Source of the DNA: Ascaphus truei
Taxonomy: Eukaryota; Chordata; Amphibia; Anura; Ascaphidae
Length of the DNA stretch: 64,000 bases
Direction: 5' to 3'
Assembly: GCA_036426205.1 (NCBI GenBank)
Contig: CM071570.1
Span: 143,584,450 to 143,648,449, forward strand
The position numbers and the translations under genes were made by a program. Under the pieces are notes generated by a model. The model was not told where the DNA came from, searched no databases, and was given only the letters and a program-made list of their open reading frames with translations. Positions 22,090 through 33,754 of the stretch are shown here, one piece after another. Every line of letters begins with the position of its first letter. The stretch's first letter is position 1.

Positions 22090-23250
22090 TGGTAAGCACA
22101 TGCGCGCTACCGCGGCAATGAAAGATACCTGTCTGCCTGTGACACTGCCGACGTACGCGCGCACACGGCAGACAGCGTTGGCGCGGCAGCTTGGTGGAAA
22201 TGCAAAGAAATGTGTATTTTCGAGCAGCTACCGTGCCACGTGATACTGAGCTAATCACAGGGAGGCCTATCTATGTGATGTCATGGCCAAGCCTCCTTGG
22301 CACGCGCGTCATAGCTTTGCCTGTACACACAAAACGCGAGCGCCACGTGCCCGCGCAACATCATGCGCACGCTAGCGCGCCCGCGCTTAGTATAATACAA
22401 GCCTTAGGCTGTGGCCAGCATGGAGCGAACCGCAAGCACACGCTCACATTCGGCGCGATCAGAGTGATAACTCTGAATGCCCTCGTCCAGGGTGAGAGTG
22501 CATGTGCCCGTGCGCTTGCTGCTTGGCGAGATAACCAGATTTGATTTGTCTGCTCGCTGATGCGTCACATGAGCTGTTCACACAATGAGGGCGAACCAGC
22601 TCTGTGACATCATGGCTCCCTGACATGCCCCCCCCCCCCCCCCGTGTGCGCAACTAGCTGGCCAGAAATTGCAGAGTGCATGAAGTCACGGCGCTCGAGC
22701 CCCAGCGAGCCGCTCCCAGCCTGGCCGCAGGTCACATGACCTCAGCCAACCAACGCCAGTCAGTGTTTTGGCCACGACCCCCCCCAACCCCCGCTCGCGC
22801 TTACAGGAAAAGTTGCCGGACACCCGAATGCTCATACTTGTAGAGTTGGTGAAGTAACCACTCTCAAGCATGAGCGCGGTCCACAGCACAGAGACTCAAC
22901 CCTAGGATGCAACCCTAGGGTGCTCATGCTTGAGAGCGGTGATATCAGCAACTCTCCAAGCATGAGCGCTCGGCGGTAATGCTGAATTTTGCAAGCGGGA
23001 GGCGTGTCATTGGCTGGATCGGGGCTATGTCTGTTTGCTGTGGGCATTGACTGGTGCTGTTTGGTTGCTGAAGGGTCATGTGACCCTTCAGCACGCTTGA
23101 AAATCAATTTTAACTGTTTCCCCAAGCGCTTAGCTTTGCTAAGCGTACGTGCACATGCACAAGCGCACGCAGCATCAGCGTGGCCATGCTCATTTGATTA
23201 CATTAAAGTGAGCGTGCCACACACGTGTCGCGGTAGCCTGAGGAGAGAAG
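22090..23250. repeat. Cluster of CpG-rich mobile-element fragments
   Basis: Includes CAATGAGGGCGAACCAGCTC (22586-22605), the block shared by the TA-flanked MITEs, a run of 16 C (22627-22642), and an inverted pair around CTCAAGCATGAGCGC (22862-22876) and GCTCATGCTTGAGAGCGG (22922-22939). Several elements seem to abut or nest here. I cannot resolve their ends. The high CpG content derives from these elements and not from a promoter. Confidence 0.5.
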
Positions 23251-24215
23251 ATCTTGGCATAATTTGCATTTCCAAACATTTTCTCAAATTAATTATATTT
23301 AAAGGCGACTAAATGCATTTAGTCATGTTCAACATATCCTCCTAACTCACATAGCGTTTCTGTCCTGCACCTATTACAAACCAGGTGTCCCTACCGTATT
23401 GTACCAATGTCTGACACTTTTTGAAACCCTCAGCTATTTACAGCAGCATGAAGGTGAATGATTAATTTCATCATAAATTATCAGCAAATTTAATTCGATT
23501 GTATTTCCACTTCTTCAGCGTGTATGTATCAGGTTTTCCCCACCCTCTGGGAGATTACTCTATTACACGTTGTCATGTGCTGGTTACCTGCTGGCTCACA
23601 GAAGCTCTGAGGTTCCGCCATTGTTAGTGGGAAAGACAGCACAGGCTTTTGAGGTGATGGTTGGTTCTCTCACTGGTGAGGCGCCTCAATCTCTTGCAGG
23701 CTCAAGGAGTGCTTGAGGCAATCCCTGCAGGAGAACTCTCTTCTGCTACCCTCTTGATTAATTGCACTTGCAAGCAGGGTATATTAAAGAACTGGAACAG
23801 CTTTATTCTTCAAACACAAAAAATACAGCCTTTAACTGATTCAACTCTATTCCTTCCTCCGGATGGTCATTGGAATCAACACAGGAGGCTTGAGGCCTCC
23901 ACAGCCTATCCTCTGCTCTTCCCTCACCCCCTGGTGGGATGAGGAGTAGCTGTCCCACTCCCTAAGGGAGGGGGTGGAATGTAGTAAGTGCCCTGACTCC
24001 ACACTCCCAGCAATCACTCTCTCTCATGGCAGAGAATATTCTAGATTTGGCTTTGCAGCCTCTTAAGTACTCCGAGAGAGGGTCCAAGGTCTGAGCTCCT
24101 GATTGGGCAGTACACAGGCCTTAGCCCCCCCCCCCTGTCACTCAAGGGAGCTGCTTACTGCAGGGAAAACCCATATTGAGCCTAACACTGCCTGCGCTGG
24201 TACCAGGGTTTAAGT
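23251..24215. other. No recognised feature
   Basis: Mixed-composition DNA. The stretch 23580-24190 has the look of a decayed retroelement (CAGGTAACC-like and CCCTAAGGGAGGGGGTGGAA strings), but no terminal repeats or coding motifs were found. Confidence 0.35.
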
Positions 24216-24219
24216 GTTA

Positions 24220-24405
24220 GGCTGCGTCCCCGCTAGCGCTGAGCTCGCTGAGCGGGCGGCGCTTGGCGAGGTGTCTTGCATATATATATATATGCAAGTC
24301 ACCGCTCACACGATACACGCCCACGTATGTGCGGGCACACATGCTCACCGGCGCTCTGCGCTTACATAAACAAATTTTTCATACTTACAAGCGCGCTCAG
24401 CTTCC
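24220..24405. repeat. CpG-rich element fragment with a TA microsatellite
   Basis: Starts GGCTGCGTCCCCGCTAGCGC, as at 8518, and contains (TA)8 near 24280-24295. It appears cut on the right by the inverted-repeat element at 24427. Confidence 0.5.
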
Positions 24406-24426
24406 CCTGCATTGTCCCCCACTACT

Positions 24427-24847
24427 TCCCCTCTTTTTTATGTGTAAAGTATGTGACACGTAAGAATATAAAATTATACATTAAGATGGAAATCATTTAG
24501 TGCTCCTGTTATTAATCTGTGCCTAACATGATGGCTGCCTTTCAATCACTCCTTCAGTCTGTGTAACTCAGCAGCTACAATGTATTCTTGTATTACTAAG
24601 GTAACATTATCTATTGTTACAGTTTGTAGCTCAAACTGCTGTGAACATTGGCAACAAATGATCACAAACAGGAAAGTGTTGCAAAGATCTTGTGCTACTT
24701 GGGAAGTGTGCTGAAACCTGGTATAGAAATCAAAGGATGCTCAGTTTATTAAAACTCATTAAAATGGCATTAAGAGTTGCCATCTTAATGTATACTATAA
24801 TTTTACATTCTTACCTGTCACATACTTTACATATAAAAATGAGGGGA
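24427..24847. mobile_element. MITE with about 65-bp terminal inverted repeats, family R2
   Basis: Left terminus 24427-24489 (TTTTTATGTGTAAAGTATGT, ending CATTAAGATGG) is the inverted copy of 24779-24847 (CCATCTTAATGTATA, ending TTTACATATAAAAAT). The interior has CAGCAGCTACAATGTAT and ACAGGAAAGTGTTGCAAAGA. Those blocks recur in opposite orientation at 31505-31915. Confidence 0.8.
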
Positions 24848-24869
24848 ATTAGTATTGCTCCTTTCAGTT

Positions 24870-25465
24870 CCTCAGTCAAACAAAGACAGGGCTTCTTTCA
24901 AACAAATGAACAGCTCCAATGCAGGAATGCATAATTTACTATACGCAAAGGTTATTTTACCAATAAAATGTGTATGTTGGGATTTACTTGTATATACGTA
25001 TATGTACATAATAAAAAAGTCACTATCTAATAGTAAAGAACTGATTTAGTTTAAAAAAAAAAAACATAACCCCATAAATGTTACCTTTTTTGCTGCTTGA
25101 AGTGTACCTATTTCCAGTTGCCCAATGTTGAAGGGTATGGTTCATCTTCTCACAATTGCACTGTGGTGGCTTGACTTCATATGACTCAAATAATGTGTGT
25201 GTCATTTTTAGTATTTTCTACCTTGAAAATAATTGATGTTGAAATAATAAAAAAAAAATTCATAAACCAAAGCATTGGTGCATAACTACTTTTTGCTGTC
25301 AACATTGTTCACATGATTAAAAATAAAAAATACCAAAAACATAAAGCATATACATTTTTACTCGCAAACTACTTTCGCACCCTTGAGATAAATGCAATTC
25401 AAGTGGCAAAATATGATTGGACGTCTTTATTCTACATGTTACGTATTTATAATAAAATGTTTTTT
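24870..25465. other. AT-rich DNA, no feature seen
   Basis: No gene or repeat relationship recognised. Confidence 0.45.
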
Positions 25466-25467
25466 CT

Positions 25468-26234
25468 TCTATAACGCTGACAGTGTACGCAACATTGTAC
25501 ATAGATTTTTTTTGCATGCACGCGTCCCTGCCCCATAGAGTTTGCAATCTATATTTTTGTTGTCTGGGGCCCAGGGAGAGAAAGTGATGGGGTATACACA
25601 ATTTGGCGCCATATCAACAGGATTTGGTGTATGTAAACAAATAAATGTCCTAATACAATTAAACACCTTTACACCTTTACGTGTTAGAAGTCCTGCAGCC
25701 TGGATTACTAGCAGATTGTCTAAAATCCTTCTTGTAACTATGTTGAAGGATAGTCCCCCTTGGTGCTGGTCCTCGATGTGGTGTGTTGAATAGTGATGGG
25801 AAAAATAACTAAATAAAATGCTGTGAAACTTCTACACAACTACTAAATGCAATGACACCACTTGTGTGTGTATTTAATAAAACAGCACCAAATACACAAT
25901 ATAACAGGCTCTATGTATCCAGTGAAACCCTTCCACAAATATTGGTGAAATAAAGTGCAACCTTTAAACACTAAATGGATAGAATTAACACATGCAGTAC
26001 TTGATATAAACTAGATCATAGGCATAATGTGAACAATTACTATAATATATTAGCTAAGAACTGATAAAAACTTAGCTCTGAGGACCAGAGCCAAGAAGAA
26101 CTTTTCTTCAACACAGGGAGAGAAAGTGACTTGACCAAGGTCACAAGGAGCTGATACCGGGATTTAAACCAGGCTCCCCAGTTTCAAACTCAGTGTTCTT
26201 CCTTTTCAGAGTCGGTGCCTATTACTCACGGAGC
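25468..26234 (-). mobile_element. CORE/MIR-type SINE (copy 2), split by an insertion
   Basis: The left part (25468-25587) and right part (26114-26234) together equal the SINE at 9931-10137. They run from GCTGACAGTGTACGCAAC through TTGCAATCTA to GGTCACAAGGAGCTGATAC and TTCAAACTCAGTGTT. They are separated by 526 bp bounded by a 16-bp duplication of the SINE's own sequence. Confidence 0.85.
25588..26113. mobile_element. Retroelement insertion with 16-bp target duplication
   Basis: Flanked by CAGGGAGAGAAAGTGA at 25572-25587 and again, exactly, at 26114-26129. The interior is AT-rich and non-coding, with no inverted termini. A 16-bp duplication indicates target-primed retrotransposition, so this is most likely a 5'-truncated retroelement of the PLE or LINE type. 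I do not recognise the family. Confidence 0.75.
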
Positions 26235-26499
26235 CCCTCATTACTCCCAATATGGTAGCACTCTGAAAAAACATATATAAAAAACAAGTTATCAGTCGAG
26301 ACTATATAATATTGTGCAACATATACGAAAATATAATGTTCTTGTCCGTGTGCACTCCACAAATGGATACACTTCTTCACAAGTGTAGTTAGATATGCCA
26401 TGTAGCATCAGTATCTAAAGAGGTTTAGGCCCATGTTTACTGAGTAGTGCTATTCCATATGACACCATCCGGCACCAGAAGACTCTTTAATGCCAAATC

Positions 26500-26820
26500 A
26501 CTTGAGTGGGCCGTAAAGTGTCTTCAAGCGTCAAAAAGTGTTTTATGGAGTAGCAATGCTTATTAAATGCTCAGTTCTAGGTCTGGCAGTCCAGAGGCAC
26601 AGTCCATGAGGGGTTAGGAATGCTGTAGCTTCCCAGTGCGCAGAAGGCAGATGCTGGACCAGAGTGTCTCTCTTTCGTAGCAGTCGGGATATTCTCACCT
26701 GTTTCTCTCTTCTACTAAGGAATATAAGAACAGCAGTGCACACAGATTTAGCATAAAGTGTAATTTCATCCAGCCAAGGAAACCAACGTTTCGACTGCCG
26801 CAGTCTTTATCAAGGTTGAG
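26500..26820 (-). mobile_element. Penelope-like 5' region with hammerhead-like motif
   Basis: On the minus strand, 26820-26781 reads CCTTGATAA, A, stem GACTG with loop CGG and stem CAGTC, then GAAACGTTGG. The leader continues to lower coordinates. It lies in opposite orientation about 0.75 kb upstream of the PLE coding remnant at 27560-28680, or about 0.4 kb if the MITE between them is removed. This matches the inverted arrangement at 59.4-59.7 kb. Confidence 0.6.
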
Positions 26821-26948
26821 GGTTGTACAACATCAGATAAAGTACAACATATATACCCAAGCAATAACCTACCTCAATGCAGCTGTCCCACAGCACCAAA
26901 TTCAGATGCCCATGACATCATAGTGCTGGCGACACAGCGCGCCACTTA

Positions 26949-27282
26949 AGGCCGCATTTATAGTGGGCATACGCGTGTGACGGAGCGCATGGCGTCACGC
27001 GCACCTGTCAGCCGATCGATTTGTGCTCATAGTGTTTGTGTGGCGGGGAGGCATGGCGGACGCGCCACAAGCCAGATTCGCCCTCATTGGCTGAACCGCT
27101 CCGATGACGCGGCTGCTATGCGAGAAAAACTAAATCATTTGTAGCTTGATCAATTTGCTGCGCGGTCGCTCAGCAATGCGCCCGCATTCGCATGCACTAT
27201 GGCAGCCCTCATTGACTTCCACAGGCTGGTTCACGTGGCGCACGATGTCGCACGTGCCATCATGGTTACTATAAACGCGGCC
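26949..27282. mobile_element. MITE flanked by TA, CpG-rich
   Basis: Ends AGGCCGCATTTATAGTGG and (inverted) GGCCGCGTTTATAGTAACC form a good inverted repeat with TA on both sides (26947-26948, 27283-27284). Internal block TTCGCCCTCATTGGCTGAAC is shared with other elements of this group. Confidence 0.8.
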
Positions 27283-27559
27283 TAAGCGTCGGCATCAGAG
27301 CAGAGAGCCCGAGTACGGACCCCCAATTGCTCCAGAAAGAAAACCCGATACTCCAGAAAGAAAAGAGCTTTGCAAATCTCTATGGCAACCATGCAGAGAG
27401 GCGAGGAAAAGACCCCACAGTGAAACAAAGACATTAAAAAGCATCATATACCTCATGAAGAAGGGCTAGAGGTAGTGTGATCAGCTCACATTACAGGACA
27501 CTGTCCCTGTAGAATACATCATGTTAATACATCATTTTTTTTGTATAAAAAAAATATTT

Positions 27560-28680
27560 TACATTTGAACATCTACATTACTTGCAGATTAAGGGTACAG
27601 TGGTGGGCAGTAATGTGGCCCCAGCTTATGCCATTACCTTAATGGTCTGGATACTCCTGGATGAGCAACACATTGAGTACTACACAATTGGCTTTTCTGG
27701 ATGTTCTGATTTGCCAAACCGCTGGAGTCTTACATACAGACATCTATAGAAAGCCCACAGATAGGAACTCTCTTCTGAGTGTGGATAGTCATCAGTGTGA
27801 TGCTCTGATTAACACACTCCCCATATTCTGAAAAGGTGCCGTTTATGAGAATCACTATCAGATCAGAACAAATAGGTCCTGCTATTTCTGATTTGAGGAA
27901 ATTATTTAAAGCCAGGGGTTACTCTCTCTGTGTTAGATGAGACACTTTGTTGAGAGGGCCCTATAGTTAGGGACTTCAAACCATCAGAGGAGAGACTGGT
28001 GTTTCCTGCAACACATACTAGAGCAAGTGGTTTCTTGAGAACCACAATTAACAAACACTGGCATTTATTACAGCATGACCAGATTTTGTCCCAGGTGTGC
28101 CAAGTACCACCAATGTTGGCATTTAGATGTGGTAGAAATTTGATGGACTCTCCAGGTAACTTCAGTTGTGGTAACTGTTCTATTTGCAACAGTCTGCATT
28201 GGGGATACATTCTACCATCAACATACAGGGAGAGATATCAGGATTAAACATAGGATTACATGTAGAGCTATGCATGTTGTGTATATTATTAAATGTCCTG
28301 TGGGCTTTTACTGTATACTGTATGTTGGCAAGAGGACGAGGATGCATAAACAATGGTATAAAAAGCGTGATTAAAAAAGGTACCGATCCAACGATTTTTA
28401 GTACAGCACTATATCAATTGTAGGCATCTGATTGCAGCTTTGAGGGTCATGGGCATAGAGGTAGTACCACCTATGCGGGGTGCCCTTGATAGGGATACAG
28501 CCGTGCTTAGAAGGGAAGTTTACTGGATACATAGATTACATATCAGTAATGGTGGTGAACTTAATGAACAACAGAATCTGAAATGTTTCCTTGACAGGAG
28601 ATCATTTCTCTCTTCAGTAATAAACCTGCGCTTCCTCACACCCGTGGTACCTGTTTTCTACTTGAAGTTTTAATTATGGA
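27560..28680 (+). pseudogene. Penelope-like element remnant: C-terminal RT and GIY-YIG endonuclease
   Basis: Scattered frames read, in order: YRKPTDRNSLLSVDSHQ (27745-27800, the end of the PLE reverse transcriptase), PPMLAFRCGRNLMDSP, GNCSIC (a cysteine-containing linker), HTGRDIRIKHRITCRAMHVV, then VYIIKCP and YVGKRTR (28270-28340). The last two are the two halves of the GIY-YIG endonuclease signature. YWIHRLHISNGGELNEQQNL (28526-28585) follows, typical of the endonuclease C-terminus. Stops and frameshifts interrupt it, and there is an extra insertion between YIIKCP and YVGK. The element is therefore inactive. PLEs are retroelements that combine a telomerase-like reverse transcriptase with this endonuclease. 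Confidence 0.9.
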
Positions 28681-28684
28681 TCTT

Positions 28685-30405
28685 GGTTGAATGGTTATGC
28701 AGCTGCAAGCTCTGTAATGATCAATTTCCATTGTGTAATTGCTGTCTCATCTTTTGTGTGTTAGTGTTTTGTGTTGTTTGTTTTTTGTAATTTTTATGAT
28801 GTTATTTTTATATAGTGTTGATTGTCTAGCTCTTTTTGGTCAATTTTTGTTCAGTTTTGTGTATCGCCTAGTATTTGTCAATATATTGATTTATTTTTAT
28901 AATTAATATATGGGGTTGATCACATTCACACTTGTGACATATGATGCTTTTGATTGTCTTTTTTTCACTGAGGGGTTTGTTCTGCTTCCCTGCAAAGTTG
29001 CCATGGAGAGTTGCGATGCTCTTCCTGGAGCATCACGTCTCCATGTTTAGGCTGAGGACCCGCTGCGGTCGGCGGCGCGCTCGGCCGCGTGCTCATCACT
29101 CACCTGCCCATGACGTCCTCCCGAGCTGGCCCCAGTCCCTCCTCACTGCTAGGCTCACTACGCGCTGTGACAACTCAGCTGCCAGGGGATGCACGACGAT
29201 TGTGATCCCGAGCGTGAACGGAAGGCCAGTGTAGTTTCTTCACGATGGCTCTGATGGAGGTCCTGCGATCGGACACGGCAGCAGGGAGACACCACACAGA
29301 CACCACACAGAGTCCTAACGAACTAATGTCGTCCTTATCTGGAGTACCATAAGGACAACTATCATCCAATGAAAATAGTCTCTAGGAGTCTGGTGATTCA
29401 ATCGGAGAGGAGTACCAACAAAAGATACCTTGATGTGAATAGCTCACACTTTCCCTTGTGAGTATAGCTGTGTTCAGCTTTTATTATTACCAACTATCAC
29501 TTTCCCCATCCGTCTGTTTTCTAGATAAGAGATACCACCCATGCTGTCTGCACACAGTGAGGTGCAGTTTGGGCCATATTAAGCGTGTGTTCCTCCAACG
29601 AGCTTAGGGCACTATACTGCCTGGGTGATTGAAACAGTTTTAGTAGCAATAGTCTGATGAGTACACAATAACATTTATTAATTAGGGCGTAAGAGACATG
29701 TGCAGAGGTACAAACGGGGAGACAAATTTGGGGAAATTAAATCAATGCTTTTATTCAGCCCGTCACGTTAAACAATACGGTTGAAGGAAATACAAAAATA
29801 AATAAACATCCTATCCCTTTGTAAGTGTTAACTCACAAAGGGTTTCTCAGTTCCTCTCTGCAGGGCTGAGAGGATAAGCCTCTTTCCAACCTATGACGCC
29901 ATAGTCCAAAGAGGTAACTGTAAGCAGGGGGCCCTTTATGTCAATGTCTGGGTTGGTGTCCATTGAGTGGCCACCCTCTGGCGGGTTCCAGGGTCAACTG
30001 TGCCCTGGAATAGAGGTCTGGTTCCTGGTGTCTTGCTGGCAGCACAGTCCTGTGCTCAAGACAATTTTTCTGTCCATCTCTTTCTGGCAACACAGTCCCT
30101 CTGTGCTCAAGACATCTCCTGCAGTTCAAGCAGGAGACTTTTCTACCTGACTGATGAGCCAGGTGGAGACTGGTTAATGGTCTCTAGGTGCAATTAACCA
30201 ACTCCCTGCTGAATTCCTCAGACCAATACAGGCTTTCTATTTAAGCCATTTTAGACAGAGGTTAAGGCCCTGTTACCTAGGGATTTGCGGAAATAATGTT
30301 TTCTAGCAGTGGGTGCACAGTGTAAAATATGTTGGAAACCACTGTAGTAGAGTACCCATTGACTTACATTCCTCCCAAAAACCTCATTTATTCCTAAACA
30401 CTCAT
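28685..30405. other. Unassigned DNA with a short CpG-rich element
   Basis: 29040-29235 is CpG-rich and begins GGCTGAGGACCCGCTGCGG, like the CpG-rich elements elsewhere. The segment 29490-30240 has mixed composition and internal near-repeats (GCACAGTCCTGTGCTCAAGA at 30040-30059, ACACAGTCCCTCTGTGCTCA at 30090-30109), possibly part of an LTR. No protein motif was recognised. Confidence 0.35.
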
Positions 30406-30411
30406 AATTGT

Positions 30412-30765
30412 ATCTGATAATGATGGCGTTAACCCCCCCACCCCCACAAAAAAAAATCAAAGAAAAGAAATGTGGACATTTCATTTCAATTGTCTCTTAA
30501 TATGCAGGTTCACAGCACATTGAACAGGAACAAAATAATCACAAACAGTCATTATCACGAAAGAGATTAAATATTGTAAAGAAAAAAAAAAAAGACGTTA
30601 GTCAGCTACATTTAACTCATTAAATGTTAGGCAGAGAAACACGGCGAGATCTGAGCCAAAGAGCAGATCCCAATAGCTGGAGCCTGCAGGTCTGAGCAAA
30701 GCGCAGGAGGTAAAGAGGAGCCTGGATCAAGGCAGGTGACACACAGGAGTGACAGGGAAAAGATG
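30412..30765 (+). repeat. Dispersed repeat, family R3 (copy a)
   Basis: Near-identical to 33388-33741, starting CTGATAATGATGGCGTTAAC, passing ATATGCAGGTTCA and TTAGGCAGAGAAACACGGCG, and ending GGTGACACACAGGAGT. The second copy leads directly into the 44-bp minisatellite. A shorter relative lies at 44440-44660. It may be part of an LTR or other retroelement. No coding frame was seen. Confidence 0.75.
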
Positions 30766-30839
30766 AACACATCTGAGATAACTGGCAAGAAAACTCATTT
30801 GAATATGCAAATAATTTACAAATAATTAAAATTAGCATA

Positions 30840-31500
30840 TTTTAGGAATCTCAGGTGTGTTCATTGGTATCTCTCCACATGCGTTTTGGGAGGTAAATAA
30901 GTAAATATGTACTCTACTAAATCAATCTCTCGCTCATATAATCTGTAGTTTATGATTTTATTTTTTATAAATTAAATATGTATGCATACTATTTGTATGT
31001 AAAGATATATGCATTACTTTTATTGGCACATACTGTGTATTTGGATATTTCTAAGCATAGACATTAAGCATACAAACATACAGTGGCAGTGCTTAGAGAG
31101 CCGCAGTAGCATACAGAGTAGTACTCATACTTACATTCATTTTCTCATTGTGTCAGTATTCTAAACAGAGAATCTGAGCTATTTGCAAGTAGCTTGCTAT
31201 AGTACTGTAGCTTTACAAAGACACACTGCAACCTCATTGCGTCAATTTCTCCAATATCTGCGCAGTTTCGCTTATTGGAGACACTTAATATTAAGCATGC
31301 TTCTCTATATAGAATAAACCAACTTTTACAGAAAAATAAAATACATATTTACTTTTTGAGGTAGTAATAAAAAAGGATTCCATAAGCTGAAAAAACAACA
31401 TCTGTAACATAAACAAAGGAGAATCAGGCATATTGGACATATTCTTCTGATTACATATTAAAGCAGCAAAACATGTGAAATGTTATATGTCTATATTAAA
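30840..31500. other. AT-rich DNA, no feature seen
   Basis: No gene or repeat relationship recognised. Confidence 0.45.
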
Positions 31501-31504
31501 TAAA

Positions 31505-31915
31505 TCAGTTCTATAGTATTAGATAATAGTGATTTTTAAAAAAAAATTCAACTCTTAATGCAATTTGTAATGAGATTTAAAGCATCCTTTGATTTTATAG
31601 CAGGTTTTAACCCACCACCCAAGCATTGCAAGATCTTTGCAACACTTTCCTGTTTGTGAAAATTTGTTGCCAATGTTCCCAGCTGCTTGAGCAGCAAACT
31701 GTAGCAATAGATAATGTTTCCTTAGTACTGTAATATAAGGATACATTGTAGCTGCTGAGTTACAATGCCTGAAGGATTGATTGAAACTGAAAGGCGGCCA
31801 TTTCGTTGAGCACACAACTAGGATTGTTACCGATTTATTACTTGAGCACCAAACGATGGCCAGTTTAGGTAAGAATGTAAAATTATTCATTATCATATGC
31901 TTTACATATAAAAAT
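31505..31915 (-). mobile_element. MITE, family R2 (second copy)
   Basis: Read on the minus strand it repeats the R2 interior at 24427-24847: CAGCAGCTACAATGTATC, AACATTATCTATTGCTACAG and AACAGGAAAGTGTTGCAAAG. The terminus near 31890-31915 matches the R2 inverted repeat. The other terminus is largely lost. Confidence 0.75.
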
Positions 31916-32119
31916 AATAAATAAGAAAAAAAGAAAAGGGGAATGTAGTATTGCTGCTTTATTCAAATTTTAAAAATGTGCTAAATAAAATATATCTAAA
32001 TGTAAAAAGCAAGATGCTTTTCATAAGTACTACTAAGTCCAGAATATGCCCTCCTTATGCCTTTTGCCTTGTTTAAGAAAACAATACTGACATGTACTAA
32101 ATTCATATTCCACATATGT

Positions 32120-32480
32120 TTTCACAATCGTTTACGGTAAACACATCTGTGTCGAGTGTAAAGTGCTTTCTCCAGCTTACAACTTCTGTTTCAATGAAAG
32201 TTTATCTTATTAACATACTCAGATTGAGTATAAATTGAGCCATGCACAAAATGTGCACATTTCCTGATTCTGTTAACCCTGCTGTTTTTTTATGTTTGAT
32301 TAATGAAGACTTATGTATGGTTGTCATGATTCACTCATGGCTCGGGACATCTTACTTCAAGTGCTGAACAAGATTCAGTTTTTCTGTTGCCGCATTCAAT
32401 ATCTCAATTATGCATCCTAGGAATTAATGCGCAATTAGCATTGATCTCTGCTTATATGGAGGGGGGTTGTCATGCCAATG
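32120..32480. promoter_or_regulatory. Candidate conserved non-coding element
   Basis: Unique-looking, balanced-composition DNA with closely packed homeodomain-type sites: GATTAATGAAG, CTCAATTATGCATCC, GGAATTAATGCGCAATTAGC. There is no repeat relationship and no frame. Such DNA is typical of developmental enhancers, but without alignment this is only a candidate. Confidence 0.3.
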
Positions 32481-32610
32481 TAAAAACAGTGTGGCATGAG
32501 AAAGAGTACACATTTGAATAATATAAATACTGAAAGAAGTCACCTGTAGCAGAATGTTATTGAAGGAGAAGAATGTATTTGTCTTAAAGGATTTTGTATC
32601 CTCGTGATAG

Positions 32611-33064
32611 TTAAAGATGCAGTTCAGTCTTTTTTTTTTTTAATTTATTTTTTTACTTCAATAGTTTCATGTGGGCAATCTCTAATTACCTAAAGAACTG
32701 TATAGCTGCAGGTCACTTCGTTCTCCATGTATTGATAGGTGAAATTTGGTGACATAATTAGAGCTGGCATATGTTTTTATTTGCTTCTGTCAGTCAGTGG
32801 AAGCTCATGAATATTCATGAGCACTCCTGCACTGACATGTGCTAGAGGGAGGGCAGGGTTGACAAAGGGGTGTGCCAGGGCTTGTGACAGGACATGAAGG
32901 GGCAGTGCCTTAGCAAATGGCTGTTAAAATAGAATACAAGAAAATTGGTCTTTCAAAGTTGTTTTTTTAAAAACAGAAAATGCTAAAAGTATTTTTTCTT
33001 ACTACAGAACTGATTTATTAAAAAAAAACACACATGCAGGATATTGACTGAACTGCAGCTTTAA
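32611..33064. mobile_element. TTAA-flanked MITE
   Basis: Starts TTAAAGATGCAGTTCAGTC and ends GACTGAACTGCAGCTTTAA, an almost perfect 19-bp inverted repeat including the TTAA flanks. TTAA duplications are typical of piggyBac and Kolobok superfamilies. Its right 100 bp, inverted, match the start of the R1 repeat at 63682. No transposase is present. Confidence 0.8.
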
Positions 33065-33385
33065 CTCAAAGCAAATACAAATTACTAAAGATATAAGTCT
33101 GCAGGTTGTTACTTCATTTGTGTACTGTATGTTGGTCCTCCCATTATGTATAATAACTGTAAGGGATAATTGTTTAACAGAACTTAAAACAGTGTAAGAT
33201 TTCTTTAAGAGTTACCTCTAATAGTGAGGCAGTTTCACATAACGGCAAACATTTTTTTTTTAAGTAATAGGCTTCCTAAGAATAATGTAATTACCCGGAT
33301 ATTAAGCGTTTGACTTATTCCATTCGTTTGAAAATGTAATACTTATTTTTTTTTCTTTGCAGGTTCCTCTATATTTAGAATATTA
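33065..33385. other. AT-rich DNA, no feature seen
   Basis: No gene or repeat relationship recognised. Confidence 0.45.
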
Positions 33386-33387
33386 TC

Positions 33388-33745
33388 TGATAATGATGGC
33401 TTTAACCCCCGCGCCCCCCCCCTCCACCCAAAAAAAAATGGGGGCATTTCCTTTCAATTGTTTCTTAATATGCAGGTTCATAGCACATTGAACAGGGACA
33501 AAATAATCACAAACAGTCTTCATCATGAAAGAGATTAAATATTGTCAATAAAAATAAAAGAAATAAAAAGGTGTCAGTCACCTATATTTAACTCATTAAA
33601 TGTTAGGCAGAGAAACACGGCGGGATCTGAGCCAGAGAGTGGATCCCAATAGCTGGAGCCTGTGGGTCTGAGCAAAGCGCAGGAGGTAAAGAGGAGCCTG
33701 GATCAATGCAGGTGACACACAGGAGTGCCAGGGAAAAGGCAACGT
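33388..33745 (+). repeat. Dispersed repeat, family R3 (copy b)
   Basis: About nine tenths identical by eye to 30412-30765 over its length, including the C-rich then A-rich block near the start and the GGATCCCAATAGCTGGAGCC stretch. It abuts the minisatellite that starts near 33755. Confidence 0.75.
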
Positions 33746-33754
33746 GTGATACCA

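Noticed and set aside
22090..23250. CpG-rich DNA as a second promoter
   Set aside because: The sequence shares blocks with TA-flanked MITEs and has internal inverted copies, so the CpGs derive from mobile elements.
27902..28423. GIY-YIG motif as a host structure-specific nuclease or bacterial contamination
   Set aside because: It is preceded by Penelope-type reverse transcriptase sequence and followed by the YWIHRLxxxNGGLNE-type tail of PLEs, and it is frameshifted.
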